In this document: positions 11,515 to 20,548 of the stretch, one piece after another
Numbering within the stretch: the stretch's first letter is position 1
Layout of the letters: each line of letters starts with the position of its first letter
Virus record (IMG/VR): IMGVR_UViG_3300028388_001212
Span: 1-24,093 of that record
Strand: one strand, 5' to 3'
From: a virus
DNA length: 24,093 nucleotides
Notes under the pieces: model-generated
What the model was told of the DNA's origin: nothing
Databases searched by the model: none
Seen by the model: the letters and a program-made list of their open reading frames with translations, nothing else
Program-made: the position numbers and the translations under genes

Positions 11515-11860
11515 TGATGCCGTAAAGCAAAGATATACACGCTTAGCTACGGTATTTGAAGACAACATTGAAGCGAATATATCTAAAACACACTTTGAAT
11601 TAGCCAAAGACACAGGAATACCTTACGATGAGTGGGGTTCTTTTATGTCAATTACTGAAATCGCTGGTTGGATTAACGAAACCATGCGAATTATGGCTCG
11701 TGTAGGTGAGCGTAGGCTTATCAATGACTTATCTAAGGGTGGTTCAAGTGTCAAAGATGTCAATGCTTACAAAGCAATTAAAGAATATAATGAAAAGAAC
11801 AACGATATTGATAATTCAAATGTCGTAATAATGTATTTACCACCCGAGGGAGATGTATGA
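11477..11860 (+). CDS. Possible terminase small subunit
   Basis: This 127-residue protein begins MTLAEVVGTLKIDDAVKQRY. The middle has 'GIPYDEWGSFMSITEIAGWI', then 'RIMARVGERRLINDLSKGG' and 'VKDVNAYKAIKEYNEKN', and a hydrophobic C-terminal strand 'NVVIMYLPPEGDV'. The order W--F---------I, a long helix with R---L, then 'S-DV-A-KAI' and a beta C-terminus resembles small terminase proteins of Gram-positive phages, which bind the packaging site as a ring. That is a by-eye match. If right, terS is about 8 kb from terL and on the opposite strand, which is unusual but would fit its absence next to terL. GGAAGGAGG precedes the ATG, which lies 38 bp inside the upstream gene. Confidence 0.5.
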   Translation: MTLAEVVGTLKIDDAVKQRYTRLATVFEDNIEANISKTHFELAKDTGIPYDEWGSFMSITEIAGWINETMRIMARVGERRLINDLSKGGSSVKDVNAYKAIKEYNEKNNDIDNSNVVIMYLPPEGDV

Positions 11861-12042
11861 TAGCCTTCGCACAGTGGTTAGTTAGGTTAGGTTTGCTTGC
11901 GTTTACGATTAGTATTGTAACTTGGGCACTCGCTGCTTATAACCCAGACAACCAAAAACTATGGGAAAGAATGACCCCACCTTTATTCTTTGGTGGTTTA
12001 GCTACTGCAGTTTTAGGGGTGTTATTACTTGGAGGTGTATGA
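11857..12042 (+). CDS. Small protein with two membrane segments (61 aa)
   Basis: The start overlaps the upstream stop (ATGA) and is preceded by GAGGGAGATGT. Two hydrophobic helices flank a short charged loop: residues 1-27 (MIAFAQWLVRLGLLAFTISI and onward) and residues about 42-61 ('PLFFGGLATAVLGVLLLGG'), with 'NPDNQKLWERM' between. This is the shape of a small holin or other phage membrane protein, but its place among replication genes rather than lysis genes argues against simple lysis timing. It overlaps the helicase start (TGATGG). Function unknown. Confidence 0.65.
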   Translation: MIAFAQWLVRLGLLAFTISIVTWALAAYNPDNQKLWERMTPPLFFGGLATAVLGVLLLGGV

Positions 12043-13658
12043 TGGAAATTGTAGAATACGATGACAATTTCATATATTTAAATGCTAAAACAAAAGAAGC
12101 AAACGCTATTGGTGCGCATTATATACAAAGTCGCAAGGCTTTTCGTGTGCCTTTAAGTGTAAAAGCGATTGAAGAAATAGAAAAATACGCTTCTGTTTCA
12201 GCAATAAAAGATATTTATGAAAAATTATTGAAAAATAATACAAAACTTTTATCAATTAAAAATCAAAAAGAAACACAAAACAATGATACTTTACTTAGAC
12301 CTTACCAAGCAGTAGATGTTGAGTTCCTAAATCACAAAAAAAGTGCCGCAGTGTTCAATGAACAAAGGACTGGTAAGACTCCAACAATACTTACGGCAGT
12401 TAAAGACAGTTTACAAAGCGGTATTGTTGTATGCCCTGCTTCATTAAAGATAAACTGGCAAATGGAATACAAGTCTTGGGTTGATGATGCCCCAACTAAG
12501 GTCATCTCAGGTTCAAAACAAAAAAGATTAAAAGCTTATGAAGACTTTGCCAACGGTAAATACAAAATGCTATTTATTTCTTATGAGACTTTGCGTGCAG
12601 ATGTCGATGAGCTTGTGTTTATGACACCTAAAATAGATGTCTTAATTGTCGATGAAGCTCATAGACTAAGAAACTATAAGAGTAAACAGTCCAAAGCATT
12701 GTATCGTTTGCGTAGAATTGCAGACCGTGTGTACCCAATGACAGGGACACCCGCAGTCAACCACCCAAGCGATGTGTTTGGCATATTAAAACTATTAGAG
12801 CCAGACAAATACACAAGCTATTGGCAGTTCATCGAGCGGTACTTTGGCTATACCGAAGGCAGATTTGGTAGAGAACTACTTGATGTCAGGTCTGACCGCA
12901 AAGAAGAGTTCCAAGAAATCTTAGAAATGTGTTCAGTGCAGCGTAAACGTAGAGATGTCATGCGCTGGATTCCTAAGATTATGCTAAGAGATGTTTATGT
13001 AGAACTTAATGACAAACAAAAAAGGCATATTAAAAAGATTACCCAAGAGTTTATGGTCGGTGACATTGAGATACCTAACGTAGTAGCCCAAATAACCCGC
13101 CTAAGACAAGTTTCCTTAGACCCAGGGCTATTAGACCTTGATGGTAAAAGTGCTAAGACAGACTTTATAAAAGAGTTTTTAGAAGACAATGATGGTAAGG
13201 TGGTTATATTCAGTGCCTTTACAAGCTATCTAAAAAGACTCAAAGAAGAAATACCAAACAGTGCATTACTAACAGGAGAGCAAAGCCAAGAAGAAAAGCA
13301 AAACGCTGTGGATGCTGTGCAGTTTGGAGACACAAGAGTGTTGTTATCTAACATTATAGTAGGTGGCACAGGTTGGACACTTGACAATGTTGACACGATT
13401 ATCTTTACTGACCGTTCATTTAACCCAATAGATAATGCACAAGCAGAAGACCGTATCGTTCCAACCAAACAAAACAAAGTATACGGTGCCAAACAAATCA
13501 TTACTTTAATCGCAGAAGACAGTATTGAAAAGAACATTGAACGACTGCTTAAACGCAAAATTAACATTATAAAATTTGTTAATGATTATGGTATGAATGC
13601 TTTGGTAAATTATGGAAAGGGGGAGAATAATAATAATGCAGGTCTATCTAATTTATGA
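12042..13658 (+). CDS. SNF2-type superfamily 2 helicase
   Basis: This 538-residue protein is a DNA-dependent ATPase of the SNF2/SF2 group, probably remodelling branched or protein-bound DNA during replication and recombination. Motifs in order: Q-like 'LRPYQAVDVEFL' (85-96); motif I 'EQRTGKT' (107-113); Ia 'VVCPASLKINW' (129-139); II 'DEAH' (204-207); III 'MTGTPAVN' (233-240); IV 'KVVIFSAF' (386-393); V 'GGTGWTLDNVDTIIFTD' (441-457); and VI 'QAEDR' (467-471). The helicase core is complete. The first ~80 residues are an unassigned N-terminal part. ATG 12042 is chosen because GGAGG ends 6 bp before it; ATG 12039 is too close, and the longer in-frame extension lies inside the previous gene. It belongs to the operon continuing to the ATPase and primase genes. 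Confidence 0.9.
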   Translation: MEIVEYDDNFIYLNAKTKEANAIGAHYIQSRKAFRVPLSVKAIEEIEKYASVSAIKDIYEKLLKNNTKLLSIKNQKETQNNDTLLRPYQAVDVEFLNHKKSAAVFNEQRTGKTPTILTAVKDSLQSGIVVCPASLKINWQMEYKSWVDDAPTKVISGSKQKRLKAYEDFANGKYKMLFISYETLRADVDELVFMTPKIDVLIVDEAHRLRNYKSKQSKALYRLRRIADRVYPMTGTPAVNHPSDVFGILKLLEPDKYTSYWQFIERYFGYTEGRFGRELLDVRSDRKEEFQEILEMCSVQRKRRDVMRWIPKIMLRDVYVELNDKQKRHIKKITQEFMVGDIEIPNVVAQITRLRQVSLDPGLLDLDGKSAKTDFIKEFLEDNDGKVVIFSAFTSYLKRLKEEIPNSALLTGEQSQEEKQNAVDAVQFGDTRVLLSNIIVGGTGWTLDNVDTIIFTDRSFNPIDNAQAEDRIVPTKQNKVYGAKQIITLIAEDSIEKNIERLLKRKINIIKFVNDYGMNALVNYGKGENNNNAGLSNL

Positions 13659-13794
13659 TGAGCTACACAGGATTATCAGATACTACGATGACATAAGACC
13701 TATGTTAATAGATTTGTTTAAGTTAATGAAACAAGGAAAGTATGTATATTATAAAAGGGAGGTATTTAATGTCAAGGAACTTCGAAGTTACTAA
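13636..13794 (+). CDS. Small basic/tyrosine-rich protein (52 aa)
   Basis: The start ATG at 13636 has AAAGGGGGAG about 10 bp upstream and lies within the end of the helicase gene. The peptide begins MQVYLIYDELHRIIRYYDDI and contains 'FKLMKQGKYVYYKREVF'. It is rich in Tyr, Arg and Lys. It overlaps the next gene by 26 bp. Coding status rests on the ribosome binding site and on filling the interval between two sure genes. Function unknown. Confidence 0.5.
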   Translation: MQVYLIYDELHRIIRYYDDIRPMLIDLFKLMKQGKYVYYKREVFNVKELRSY

Positions 13795-14731
13795 GGCTGA
13801 GCGTGAGAAGTTAAAGTTCTCAGCCATGTACATGGGAGCCACAGGCTCAGGCAAGACAGTCGGTGCACTGATTACTGCCAAAGGTATTATTAGAGGTATG
13901 TACCCTGACTTAGACCCTAGCTCACAAGAGTTTTGGGACAAGATAGGGGTGGTTGATACCGAGCATAACCGTTCCAAAGTCTACTCAGATACTGTTATTG
14001 GTGGCACTTATATTGGTAAGTTCTACCATATTTCGTTTGAGGCACCTTTTGATGTCGATAGCTATATCGGTGCCATCGGAGCACTTAAAGACTTAGGTGT
14101 CCAAGTGGTTGTTGTAGACAGTGTGACCCACGCATGGGACGATGCTGGGGGTATCTTAGACCTGCACCAAAACCTAGGTGGACAGTTCTCTACTTGGGCG
14201 AAGGTTAAACCAATTATTAAGAAAATGTATTCTGCCTTTGCAGCAGATGACAACATACATATCATCTCAACAGTCCGTAGTAAGATTAAATACGAGGCGG
14301 CAGCTACCGAAACAGGTAAGATGAAGGTCTCGAAAATTGGTCTCAAGCCAATTATGCGTGATGACTTTGAGTATGAAGTGTTGACAGCTCTGCATTTCGA
14401 TGAAGACCACAAAGTATCAGTAATCAAAGACAACACACAAGTCTTTGAGGAAGGAGTTCTGTTATCGGATGACTACGGCAGAGAGTTGCTTGGCTTCTTA
14501 GATAAGGGTGTCGATATTGCTGCACTCAGAAAAGAGAAGGCGGACAAGCTAATCACAGACATTGATAAGCTGGTCGCAAAAAACAAAACTAATCGAGAAG
14601 TTGAAGCACTCATGTCCAAAGTGGAATTACAAGCTAAGCGTAAGTATGGACTTATGACTTGGAAGGAGCTACCAGTAGCTACGCTGGAGAGCGTTAAAAC
14701 TATGATAGAAGAGGAGGTAGCAAATGCGTAG
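13769..14731 (+). CDS. RecA/Sak4-like P-loop ATPase (AAA_24-type)
   Basis: This 320-residue protein has Walker A 'GATGSGKT' (23-30) close to the N-terminus and Walker B 'VVVVDS' (113-118), with 'HIISTVRSKIKYEA' (164-177) as a sensor-like segment. The layout fits the phage RecA-like ATPases called Sak4 or AAA_24 proteins, which promote single-strand annealing or recombination with an SSB partner. Two genes downstream is a DUF669-like protein often found with them. The last ~90 residues form a charged helical tail. The ATG at 13769 has AAAGGGAGG in front; an earlier in-frame ATG at 13742 lacks one. It overlaps the next gene by 8 bp. A general ATPase role in replication initiation cannot be ruled out. 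Confidence 0.8.
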   Translation: MSRNFEVTKAEREKLKFSAMYMGATGSGKTVGALITAKGIIRGMYPDLDPSSQEFWDKIGVVDTEHNRSKVYSDTVIGGTYIGKFYHISFEAPFDVDSYIGAIGALKDLGVQVVVVDSVTHAWDDAGGILDLHQNLGGQFSTWAKVKPIIKKMYSAFAADDNIHIISTVRSKIKYEAAATETGKMKVSKIGLKPIMRDDFEYEVLTALHFDEDHKVSVIKDNTQVFEEGVLLSDDYGRELLGFLDKGVDIAALRKEKADKLITDIDKLVAKNKTNREVEALMSKVELQAKRKYGLMTWKELPVATLESVKTMIEEEVANA

Positions 14732-15278
14732 GAAAGAAGATAAGTTAATTAAAAAACTTTCAGGTCATGAGTTGTTCTTTAACGATGAAGAGTTCAGTGA
14801 GTTTAAGTTTTACGGTCGGTTAAACGATATGTATGACATCTCAGTGCTAATCTTTCATCCAGAAGACAAGACATACCGAGAGTTTATTGTGGACATCGCT
14901 ACACTGTTAGCTATTTATGAGTTCGCAGAAGATGAGAACTTTAGCGTTCACAAAAGATTTATTAAGCCAGGGGCAAGACCTGGTGCAGTAAGACCTTTGT
15001 TAGAAAAACAGGGCTACACATTACTCAAGACAGGAGACTCTAAAATTGTTAAATCATTCTTAGTTGGTAAGATGGTTGAACATAGCATTGTTGGTAGTTT
15101 TGTTAAGAGTTTAGACATCAAGCGTATCATTACAAGACCGAGTGAAGGCTCACCACTTATAGGGGTGGACACAATGGTTATGCCACACTATGTCGCAGTT
15201 CAGTTTATGAAGTTTGTTAAAAAATTATTTAAAAATGTCGATATTGAAATCGATTTGGAGGAGGCTTTAAATGGCTAA
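14724..15278 (+). CDS. Unknown protein (184 aa) between the Sak4-like ATPase and DUF669-like genes
   Basis: The ATG has GAGGAGG upstream and overlaps the ATPase gene by 8 bp; the end overlaps the next start by 8 bp. The protein begins MRRKEDKLIKKLSGHELFFN, has a mixed alpha/beta first half ('YDISVLIFHPEDKTYREFIV'), a central 'RPLLEKQGYTLLKTGDSKIV' and a basic C-terminal helix ('AVQFMKFVKKLFKNVDIEI'). No motif for an enzyme or metal site was seen. Position in the recombination cassette suggests a role there, for example as a partner of the ATPase, but that is by association only. Confidence 0.75.
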   Translation: MRRKEDKLIKKLSGHELFFNDEEFSEFKFYGRLNDMYDISVLIFHPEDKTYREFIVDIATLLAIYEFAEDENFSVHKRFIKPGARPGAVRPLLEKQGYTLLKTGDSKIVKSFLVGKMVEHSIVGSFVKSLDIKRIITRPSEGSPLIGVDTMVMPHYVAVQFMKFVKKLFKNVDIEIDLEEALNG

Positions 15279-15705
15279 GATTACAATTATTGAAGATACA
15301 GGGGAGAAAAAAGATTACGAAGTATTACCTGAAGGTTTCTATGAAGTCTATGCGCATGCGTTCGATGAGCCTGAGACTGTTGGGGAACTAGAAAAGTCAG
15401 CGTTTTTACTGAAAGTTAGAGACGACCTAAGTGAAGAACATGCAGGTCGTAACATCTATGTGAATGTTAGCTCAAACCCAAACATCGCATGGAAGCTCAG
15501 TAACATTGCCAGAGCGGCTGGAGTGCCTGCTGGAACCGACTTTGATGGGTTAAAAGACTACATGGAAGCTGTAAAAGGAAAATCAATGCGTATCAAGTTA
15601 GCTCACCGTGAGTACAACGGTAAGATTTACCCAGATGTTAAATCGTTCTACCCGACTCGTGAGAAAGCATACGCAGTATTAACTGAAGAAGACTCTATTA
15701 TATAA
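15271..15705 (+). CDS. DUF669-like (putative ssDNA-binding) protein
   Basis: This 144-residue protein matches the general pattern of the phage DUF669 family: an early 'LPEGFYEVYAHAFDEPET', then 'SAFLLKVRDDLSEEHAGRNI', then 'NPNIAWKLSNIARAAGVPAG', then 'AVKGKSMRIKLAHREYNGKI' and a final strand. Members usually lie beside Sak4/AAA_24 ATPases and replicative helicases, and are thought to be OB-fold single-strand DNA binding or annealing-accessory proteins. The same neighbourhood is seen here. The end is acidic ('LTEEDSII'), as in many SSBs that recruit partners through an acidic tail. The ATG follows GGAGGAGG. It was recognised by pattern and context, so the molecular role is inferred. Confidence 0.65.
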   Translation: MAKITIIEDTGEKKDYEVLPEGFYEVYAHAFDEPETVGELEKSAFLLKVRDDLSEEHAGRNIYVNVSSNPNIAWKLSNIARAAGVPAGTDFDGLKDYMEAVKGKSMRIKLAHREYNGKIYPDVKSFYPTREKAYAVLTEEDSII

Positions 15706-15717
15706 GGGAGGTAAGGA

Positions 15718-18498
15718 ATGGGTTTCTTTGAAACGTTTTTCAAAGATACTGACTTTGACCAAGCGAGTGACTCAGGGGAGGTGGCAGTTAATTGTCCCTT
15801 CCCTCACTATAACGGCAACGTACGGTATTTCGAAACCGTTCCTTCTGCCCACATAAATGTAGATAAGAGAGTCTATCATTGTAAAGTTTGTGGAGCGCAA
15901 CACTCAGAAGTAGGCTTCTTTTCTGAAGTCTTAGGAGTGGATTATGCAGCTGCTTACAAACTCATGAACCATATTGAGAATAGTGCTATCAACGTTCGGT
16001 GGAATACTGCCATGCACAACTTAAAGACCGAACAAAAACCTAAAGCTCTGTTAAGAGATTTACACATTACTGAGCAAGCAGCTAATGAGCTTAAGCTTGG
16101 TTACGAAGGGGAAGGCATATCTTTCCCTGTGTATGTCTATGACCAAATCTTAGATGTCCGTAAGTATAACCCCGGACATGTGCCTAAGGTAAGGAGCAGA
16201 ATAGGTGTAAAAGCTGGTTATCTTATTCCAGATGTTGCAAAGATGAAGGATGAGAGTGAAGTCCTGATTTGTGCAGGAGAAAAAGATATGGCAATTGCAC
16301 GAAGTTTAGGGTTGACAGCATACACAATAACAGGTGGCGAAGGTCGCTTACCTTCTTTGTTCGGCTATGCCTTTAAAGACAAGCACGCATATATCTTATA
16401 TGATAACGATGACGCTGGTCGGAACGGGGCAATGAAGCTTGGTCGCTTTATTAAAGAGCATGGAGGTTACCCACACATTGTCTTTGGACACCACAGAGTG
16501 GCTAAAGAAAAAGGCGAAGACCTTTGGGACTACCTAGTTAAATATAACAAAACCAAAGAAGACTTACTTGAAATCATGTATGCTACGGAAGAAATGTCCG
16601 AAGAAGAGTTTAAGGAAGAAGAAGAAAAAGTTCATCCTACTATCTCTTTAGATAAATCGGTCGAACCTGCTTACCGTAATAAATATGTCACATCACTCGT
16701 TCAAGTAACTGGTGTTTATAACAACAGCTTTGGTGTACCTAATGTTATAGAATATGAGAAGTTGCCCGTAGAAGGTGGAAAACCTGCCTACAATAAAATG
16801 GCACCTGGCTTTAAAGGGGTCTACACGGTAACTGACAAAAACAATGAAGATATTCTTTATCTGATGGACAGTGGCTTAAGGGACACTCAGGTACAAAAGA
16901 ACATTAGAGATTTATGTAAGATACCACCAAAAGAAGAAAACGTTAGAATAAAGCACGCATCTCATGCAACAATATATAAGTCTACCGTTGTAAACTACAA
17001 CGATAGCGCACCTATTGAATTAGATATATACACATTTGTGCCATTAGAGAATGGTAAAAAATACAAGATAATTTACAAAACTGTGCAACACCCATTAAGA
17101 CAACAAGAGTTAATTTTAATCGGAAAAAAAGTCACAAACATAGACAATGACTTACAAGATTTTAGAATTACAAATGATGTTAAGAAAAGACTCAGTGTGT
17201 TTAAACAACAAAGTGGTGAGACTGTTGACCAAGCGATGGACAGGCTTTTTGAGTATGACAAAGGCTACATCGGTGGCGAAGCTCAGAAAGATATTGTTCA
17301 AACGGTTGACTTAGTTTATAATTCTCCACTTTCTATTAAAGTTGGCACACGAACTATTAGAGGGTCTATCGATGCATTCATGGTGGGAGAGACAAGAACA
17401 GGGAAATCTAAGACATCTAAGATTAAACGAGAGCTATATGATTTAGGCAGTATTATTAACTTAGGAACCACAACAGTTGCAGGTCTTATTGGTGGGACAA
17501 ACAAAGCCACCAACCGAACTAAGATAGGACTGTTGCCAAGAGAACATAAGAACTTAGTTGTGCTTGAAGAGTTTTCCTCTATGCAAGACAACGCATTTAT
17601 TAAAGCAATGACTGAGATACGGTCTTCAAACCAAGTAAGAATTGTAAGGGTGGACAGTGACCTTCGTGTGCCCTGTACTTTAAGAATGCTTACTATATCA
17701 AACCCGAAGACTGAAAACAATAGCACAGGAAAATCTCTCAGTAGCTACCCTAACGGTATATCGGTTATTTTAGAACTCATTCACAGTCCAGAAGACATAG
17801 CACGGTATGACTTCTTCACACTCATTCCTGAGCCAGAAGAGTATATCTCTTTCTTAGAAGAAGACTTTCCAAAGCTGCCCCAAGAAAGCTACAAAGATAG
17901 AGTTCGTTGGGTATGGACAAGAAAGCCCGAAGACATCGTCATGAGCCCAGAGGTTCAAAGGAAACTTTGGTTTGACTCAAAAGAACTAAACGAGAAATAT
18001 AATACTCATGTTAGATTATTCGGTACAGAAGCTTGGCAAAAGGTAGCCCGTGTGGCTGTAGCAAATGCAGCGATGCTAGTGTCTACCGATGACTCTTTTG
18101 AAAAGATTATTGTTAAAGCTGAACATGTTGAATGGGCGAAGAACTTTTTCATTCGCTTATACGACAACAGTGTATTTAAACTTTCTCAGTTTGTTAGAGA
18201 GCAACGCAAGTACACCGATGTCGATGATAGTTTACTCGTAGAGTTACAAGATATGTATGCTAAGCATGCAACGCTCTTTAACTTTATGGAAACCACAAGC
18301 GGTATTACTCGTGCCACATTAAGAGACATCTCAGGTATGAACAACGAAGAGTTTAGTATCTTACTCAACGAGATGGCAAGGCTATACTTATTTAAGTGGG
18401 CTGGTGGAACACTGATACCAAGTGAACGATTTAGAAAAGGACTTAATAAAATAAACCGACATGTCAAAGTAGCTAAGGGAGGTGACAGTGTTGTATAA
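15718..18498 (+). CDS. TOPRIM primase fused to MCM-like AAA+ helicase
   Basis: This 926-residue protein combines two replication activities. N-terminus: a zinc site (C26, H30, C55, C58) as in DnaG-type primases. Then a TOPRIM domain with 'CAGEKDMAIA' (E188) and 'YDNDDAG' (228-234), the metal-binding acidic residues. A middle region (about 300-540) is unassigned. The C-terminal AAA+ core has Walker A 'GETRTGKS' (557-564), 'GTTTVAGLIGG' (583-593), Walker B 'VVLEEFSSM' (614-622), sensor 1 'TISNP' (659-663) and an MCM-like 'ARYDFFTLI' (695-703) carrying a candidate arginine finger. That order is the MCM order, not that of RecA-type DnaB helicases. The last ~120 residues look like a winged helix. 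It would unwind and prime the phage fork. GGGAGG precedes the ATG. The polymerase gene overlaps its end. Confidence 0.8.
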   Translation: MGFFETFFKDTDFDQASDSGEVAVNCPFPHYNGNVRYFETVPSAHINVDKRVYHCKVCGAQHSEVGFFSEVLGVDYAAAYKLMNHIENSAINVRWNTAMHNLKTEQKPKALLRDLHITEQAANELKLGYEGEGISFPVYVYDQILDVRKYNPGHVPKVRSRIGVKAGYLIPDVAKMKDESEVLICAGEKDMAIARSLGLTAYTITGGEGRLPSLFGYAFKDKHAYILYDNDDAGRNGAMKLGRFIKEHGGYPHIVFGHHRVAKEKGEDLWDYLVKYNKTKEDLLEIMYATEEMSEEEFKEEEEKVHPTISLDKSVEPAYRNKYVTSLVQVTGVYNNSFGVPNVIEYEKLPVEGGKPAYNKMAPGFKGVYTVTDKNNEDILYLMDSGLRDTQVQKNIRDLCKIPPKEENVRIKHASHATIYKSTVVNYNDSAPIELDIYTFVPLENGKKYKIIYKTVQHPLRQQELILIGKKVTNIDNDLQDFRITNDVKKRLSVFKQQSGETVDQAMDRLFEYDKGYIGGEAQKDIVQTVDLVYNSPLSIKVGTRTIRGSIDAFMVGETRTGKSKTSKIKRELYDLGSIINLGTTTVAGLIGGTNKATNRTKIGLLPREHKNLVVLEEFSSMQDNAFIKAMTEIRSSNQVRIVRVDSDLRVPCTLRMLTISNPKTENNSTGKSLSSYPNGISVILELIHSPEDIARYDFFTLIPEPEEYISFLEEDFPKLPQESYKDRVRWVWTRKPEDIVMSPEVQRKLWFDSKELNEKYNTHVRLFGTEAWQKVARVAVANAAMLVSTDDSFEKIIVKAEHVEWAKNFFIRLYDNSVFKLSQFVREQRKYTDVDDSLLVELQDMYAKHATLFNFMETTSGITRATLRDISGMNNEEFSILLNEMARLYLFKWAGGTLIPSERFRKGLNKINRHVKVAKGGDSVV

Positions 18499-20548
18499 AC
18501 GGTCAATTATTAAGACAAAAGAAGAAGCACAGACACTTATTAAACGACTAGAAAAAAGCGTAGGCTGGTTAGCATTTGACACTGAAACCACTGGCTTACA
18601 TTTGAAGAAAGATAAACCATTTTTAATCACACTTACATTCAATGAAGAAAGCTATGCGATACCCATTATGTTTGCAGTTCCTGACTGGTTGCAAGATGTT
18701 TTTGATGCTATGGAACACTTCGAACTTGTGATGGGACACAACGTTAAGTTTGACTTACACATGTTAAAGAACATTGGCATTGTATATAAGTATGATAACC
18801 TAACCGACACCATGACTATGGCAAGACTATCTCTTGCTGCGGATGAGACTATGACCATCGCACTAAAGCCCCTCGCTAAAAAGTATTTACATGCGAGTGC
18901 AGGGGAAGATGAAAAGCTTATTAAGTCAGGACTCACTGCGATAAGAAGAGAACGCACCTATGAGATAAAGGAAATGTTAAAACGCTATGGCAAGACTAAA
19001 AAGTGGTATGACTCTGTGGTCAAAGACACCATCTTCATTCCTTCAGATTTAGAAGATATGGAAACGGAGTGGGTAAAGTATCAAACAGAGCACCCTGACC
19101 CTACCTACTTAGATATTTACTTACATAAAGATTACACAGATGCCATGCTCAGTTATGCTATGAACGATACCGAACTTACATTAAACTTAGCTAAGAAAAT
19201 GTACCCTGTCTTAGTTGCCAAAAGTCAAAAGGAAATCTTTGAGCTAGAAAATAACTTAATCAAACCATTCTTTAGAATGGAGCGAGTCGGTTTAAAGATA
19301 GACCGTGACTACTTGCAAGAAGCTAAGAAGAATATGAGAGACTATATCATTGAGCGTAGAAAAGATATGGTTAGACTTGCTGGGGAAGAAGTATCAGTAG
19401 GTCAACATAAACGTATCAAAGAAATCTTCGAGGAGCGTTATGATGTAAAATTAGTATCAACCGATGATAGAGCTTTAAAGTCTATTGAAGGACCTAAAGC
19501 AAGCCAGTTAGCGGAAGTTATAAGGGAGCTAAGAACTTTAGAAAAATGGTACTCAGCTTATATAGAAAGGATGCTAGATAAGAGTGAATATGACGGAAGA
19601 GCTTATACCCAAATTAACTCTGCGAGCGCTATTACAGGACGAGTCTCGAGTGATTTTCAACAATTTCCCAAATACGGAATTGTTTCAAAGAGCGGGACTG
19701 AGTTGGTACATCCCCGCAAGATGGTTGTGGTAAGTGGTGGAAAATACGACAGCATTTTCTATTATGACTACTCTCAAATAGAACTAAGAGTGCAAGCAAA
19801 TTATACCTACGACATTAGTGGGGGAGATACAAACATGTGCCGTGCGTACATGCCCTTTAAGTGTCACAACAAAAAGGGATTACCTTATGACCCCGAAACC
19901 GATAAAAAGTTAATTGATACAGAGACTTGGTTTAGGGATGAAGACAACGAACTGTGGGAGCCTGTTGACTTACATGCGGCTACCACATTAGAAGCCTTTC
20001 CACATTTATCTAAGGAAGACCCAGAGTTTAAATACTACAGAAGTCTTGGGAAGTCTACGAACTTTGCTAAGAACTATGGTGCTACTACCAAAGCATTGAT
20101 GGAGCAGTTTGGCTTTGATAAAGAAACGGCAGATAAACTAAACGAAGGGTACTACAAAGCGTTCCCTAAAATCTTAGACTATCAAAAAGCTGTGACCCAA
20201 ACATTCCACCGTAGAGGGTTTGTTAAGAACCGCTATGGTCGTAGATATTATTTAGATAATAACCGTTTTGTTTATAGACTTTATAACTACATTATTCAAG
20301 GCACATGTGCTGATATGTTAAAGGAAAAGATTATTGAAATTGATAGACTATTACTTAGCTATAAGACACGGTTCCAAATGAACATTCACGATGAGCTGTC
20401 GTTTGAAGTCTATAAGGGAGAAGAGTTCTTACTCCCTGTAATAAAAGAGATTATGGAAGATGTCGACTGGATGGTGGTTCCACCAGTGTCAGACTTAGAA
20501 TTAACCATTACAAATTGGGCAGAGAAAGAAGAGGTAAAGTTTATATGA
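18488..20548 (+). CDS. Family A DNA polymerase with 3'-5' exonuclease
   Basis: This 686-residue replicative polymerase has proofreading exonuclease motifs 'DTETTGL' (31-37), 'HNVKFDLHML' (84-93) and 'YAMNDTELT' (223-231), then polymerase motif A 'DYSQIELR' (427-434), motif B 'RSLGKSTNFAKNYG' (518-531) and motif C 'HDE' (634-636). All catalytic acidic residues are present. There is no 5' nuclease domain, as in phage polymerases. About 60 residues separate motif A from 'DLHAATT', longer than in E. coli Pol I. GGGAGG at 18477-18482 sits 5 bp before GTG 18488 and 8 bp before TTG 18491; either could be the start, while GTG 18482 overlaps the site itself. It overlaps the primase-helicase gene, so the replisome proteins are co-translated. 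Confidence 0.95.
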   Translation: MLYKRSIIKTKEEAQTLIKRLEKSVGWLAFDTETTGLHLKKDKPFLITLTFNEESYAIPIMFAVPDWLQDVFDAMEHFELVMGHNVKFDLHMLKNIGIVYKYDNLTDTMTMARLSLAADETMTIALKPLAKKYLHASAGEDEKLIKSGLTAIRRERTYEIKEMLKRYGKTKKWYDSVVKDTIFIPSDLEDMETEWVKYQTEHPDPTYLDIYLHKDYTDAMLSYAMNDTELTLNLAKKMYPVLVAKSQKEIFELENNLIKPFFRMERVGLKIDRDYLQEAKKNMRDYIIERRKDMVRLAGEEVSVGQHKRIKEIFEERYDVKLVSTDDRALKSIEGPKASQLAEVIRELRTLEKWYSAYIERMLDKSEYDGRAYTQINSASAITGRVSSDFQQFPKYGIVSKSGTELVHPRKMVVVSGGKYDSIFYYDYSQIELRVQANYTYDISGGDTNMCRAYMPFKCHNKKGLPYDPETDKKLIDTETWFRDEDNELWEPVDLHAATTLEAFPHLSKEDPEFKYYRSLGKSTNFAKNYGATTKALMEQFGFDKETADKLNEGYYKAFPKILDYQKAVTQTFHRRGFVKNRYGRRYYLDNNRFVYRLYNYIIQGTCADMLKEKIIEIDRLLLSYKTRFQMNIHDELSFEVYKGEEFLLPVIKEIMEDVDWMVVPPVSDLELTITNWAEKEEVKFI

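Noticed and set aside
11961-12041. Longer N-terminus for the SNF2 helicase
   Set aside because: The extra 27 codons overlap the small membrane-protein gene in another frame and lack a ribosome binding site, whereas GGAGG lies just before 12042.
17316-17726. Long antisense frame (136 codons) within the primase-helicase gene, and similar ones at 14062-14436 and 21450-21875
   Set aside because: These are shadows of strongly coding genes with no start signal; translations are hydrophobic low-complexity.
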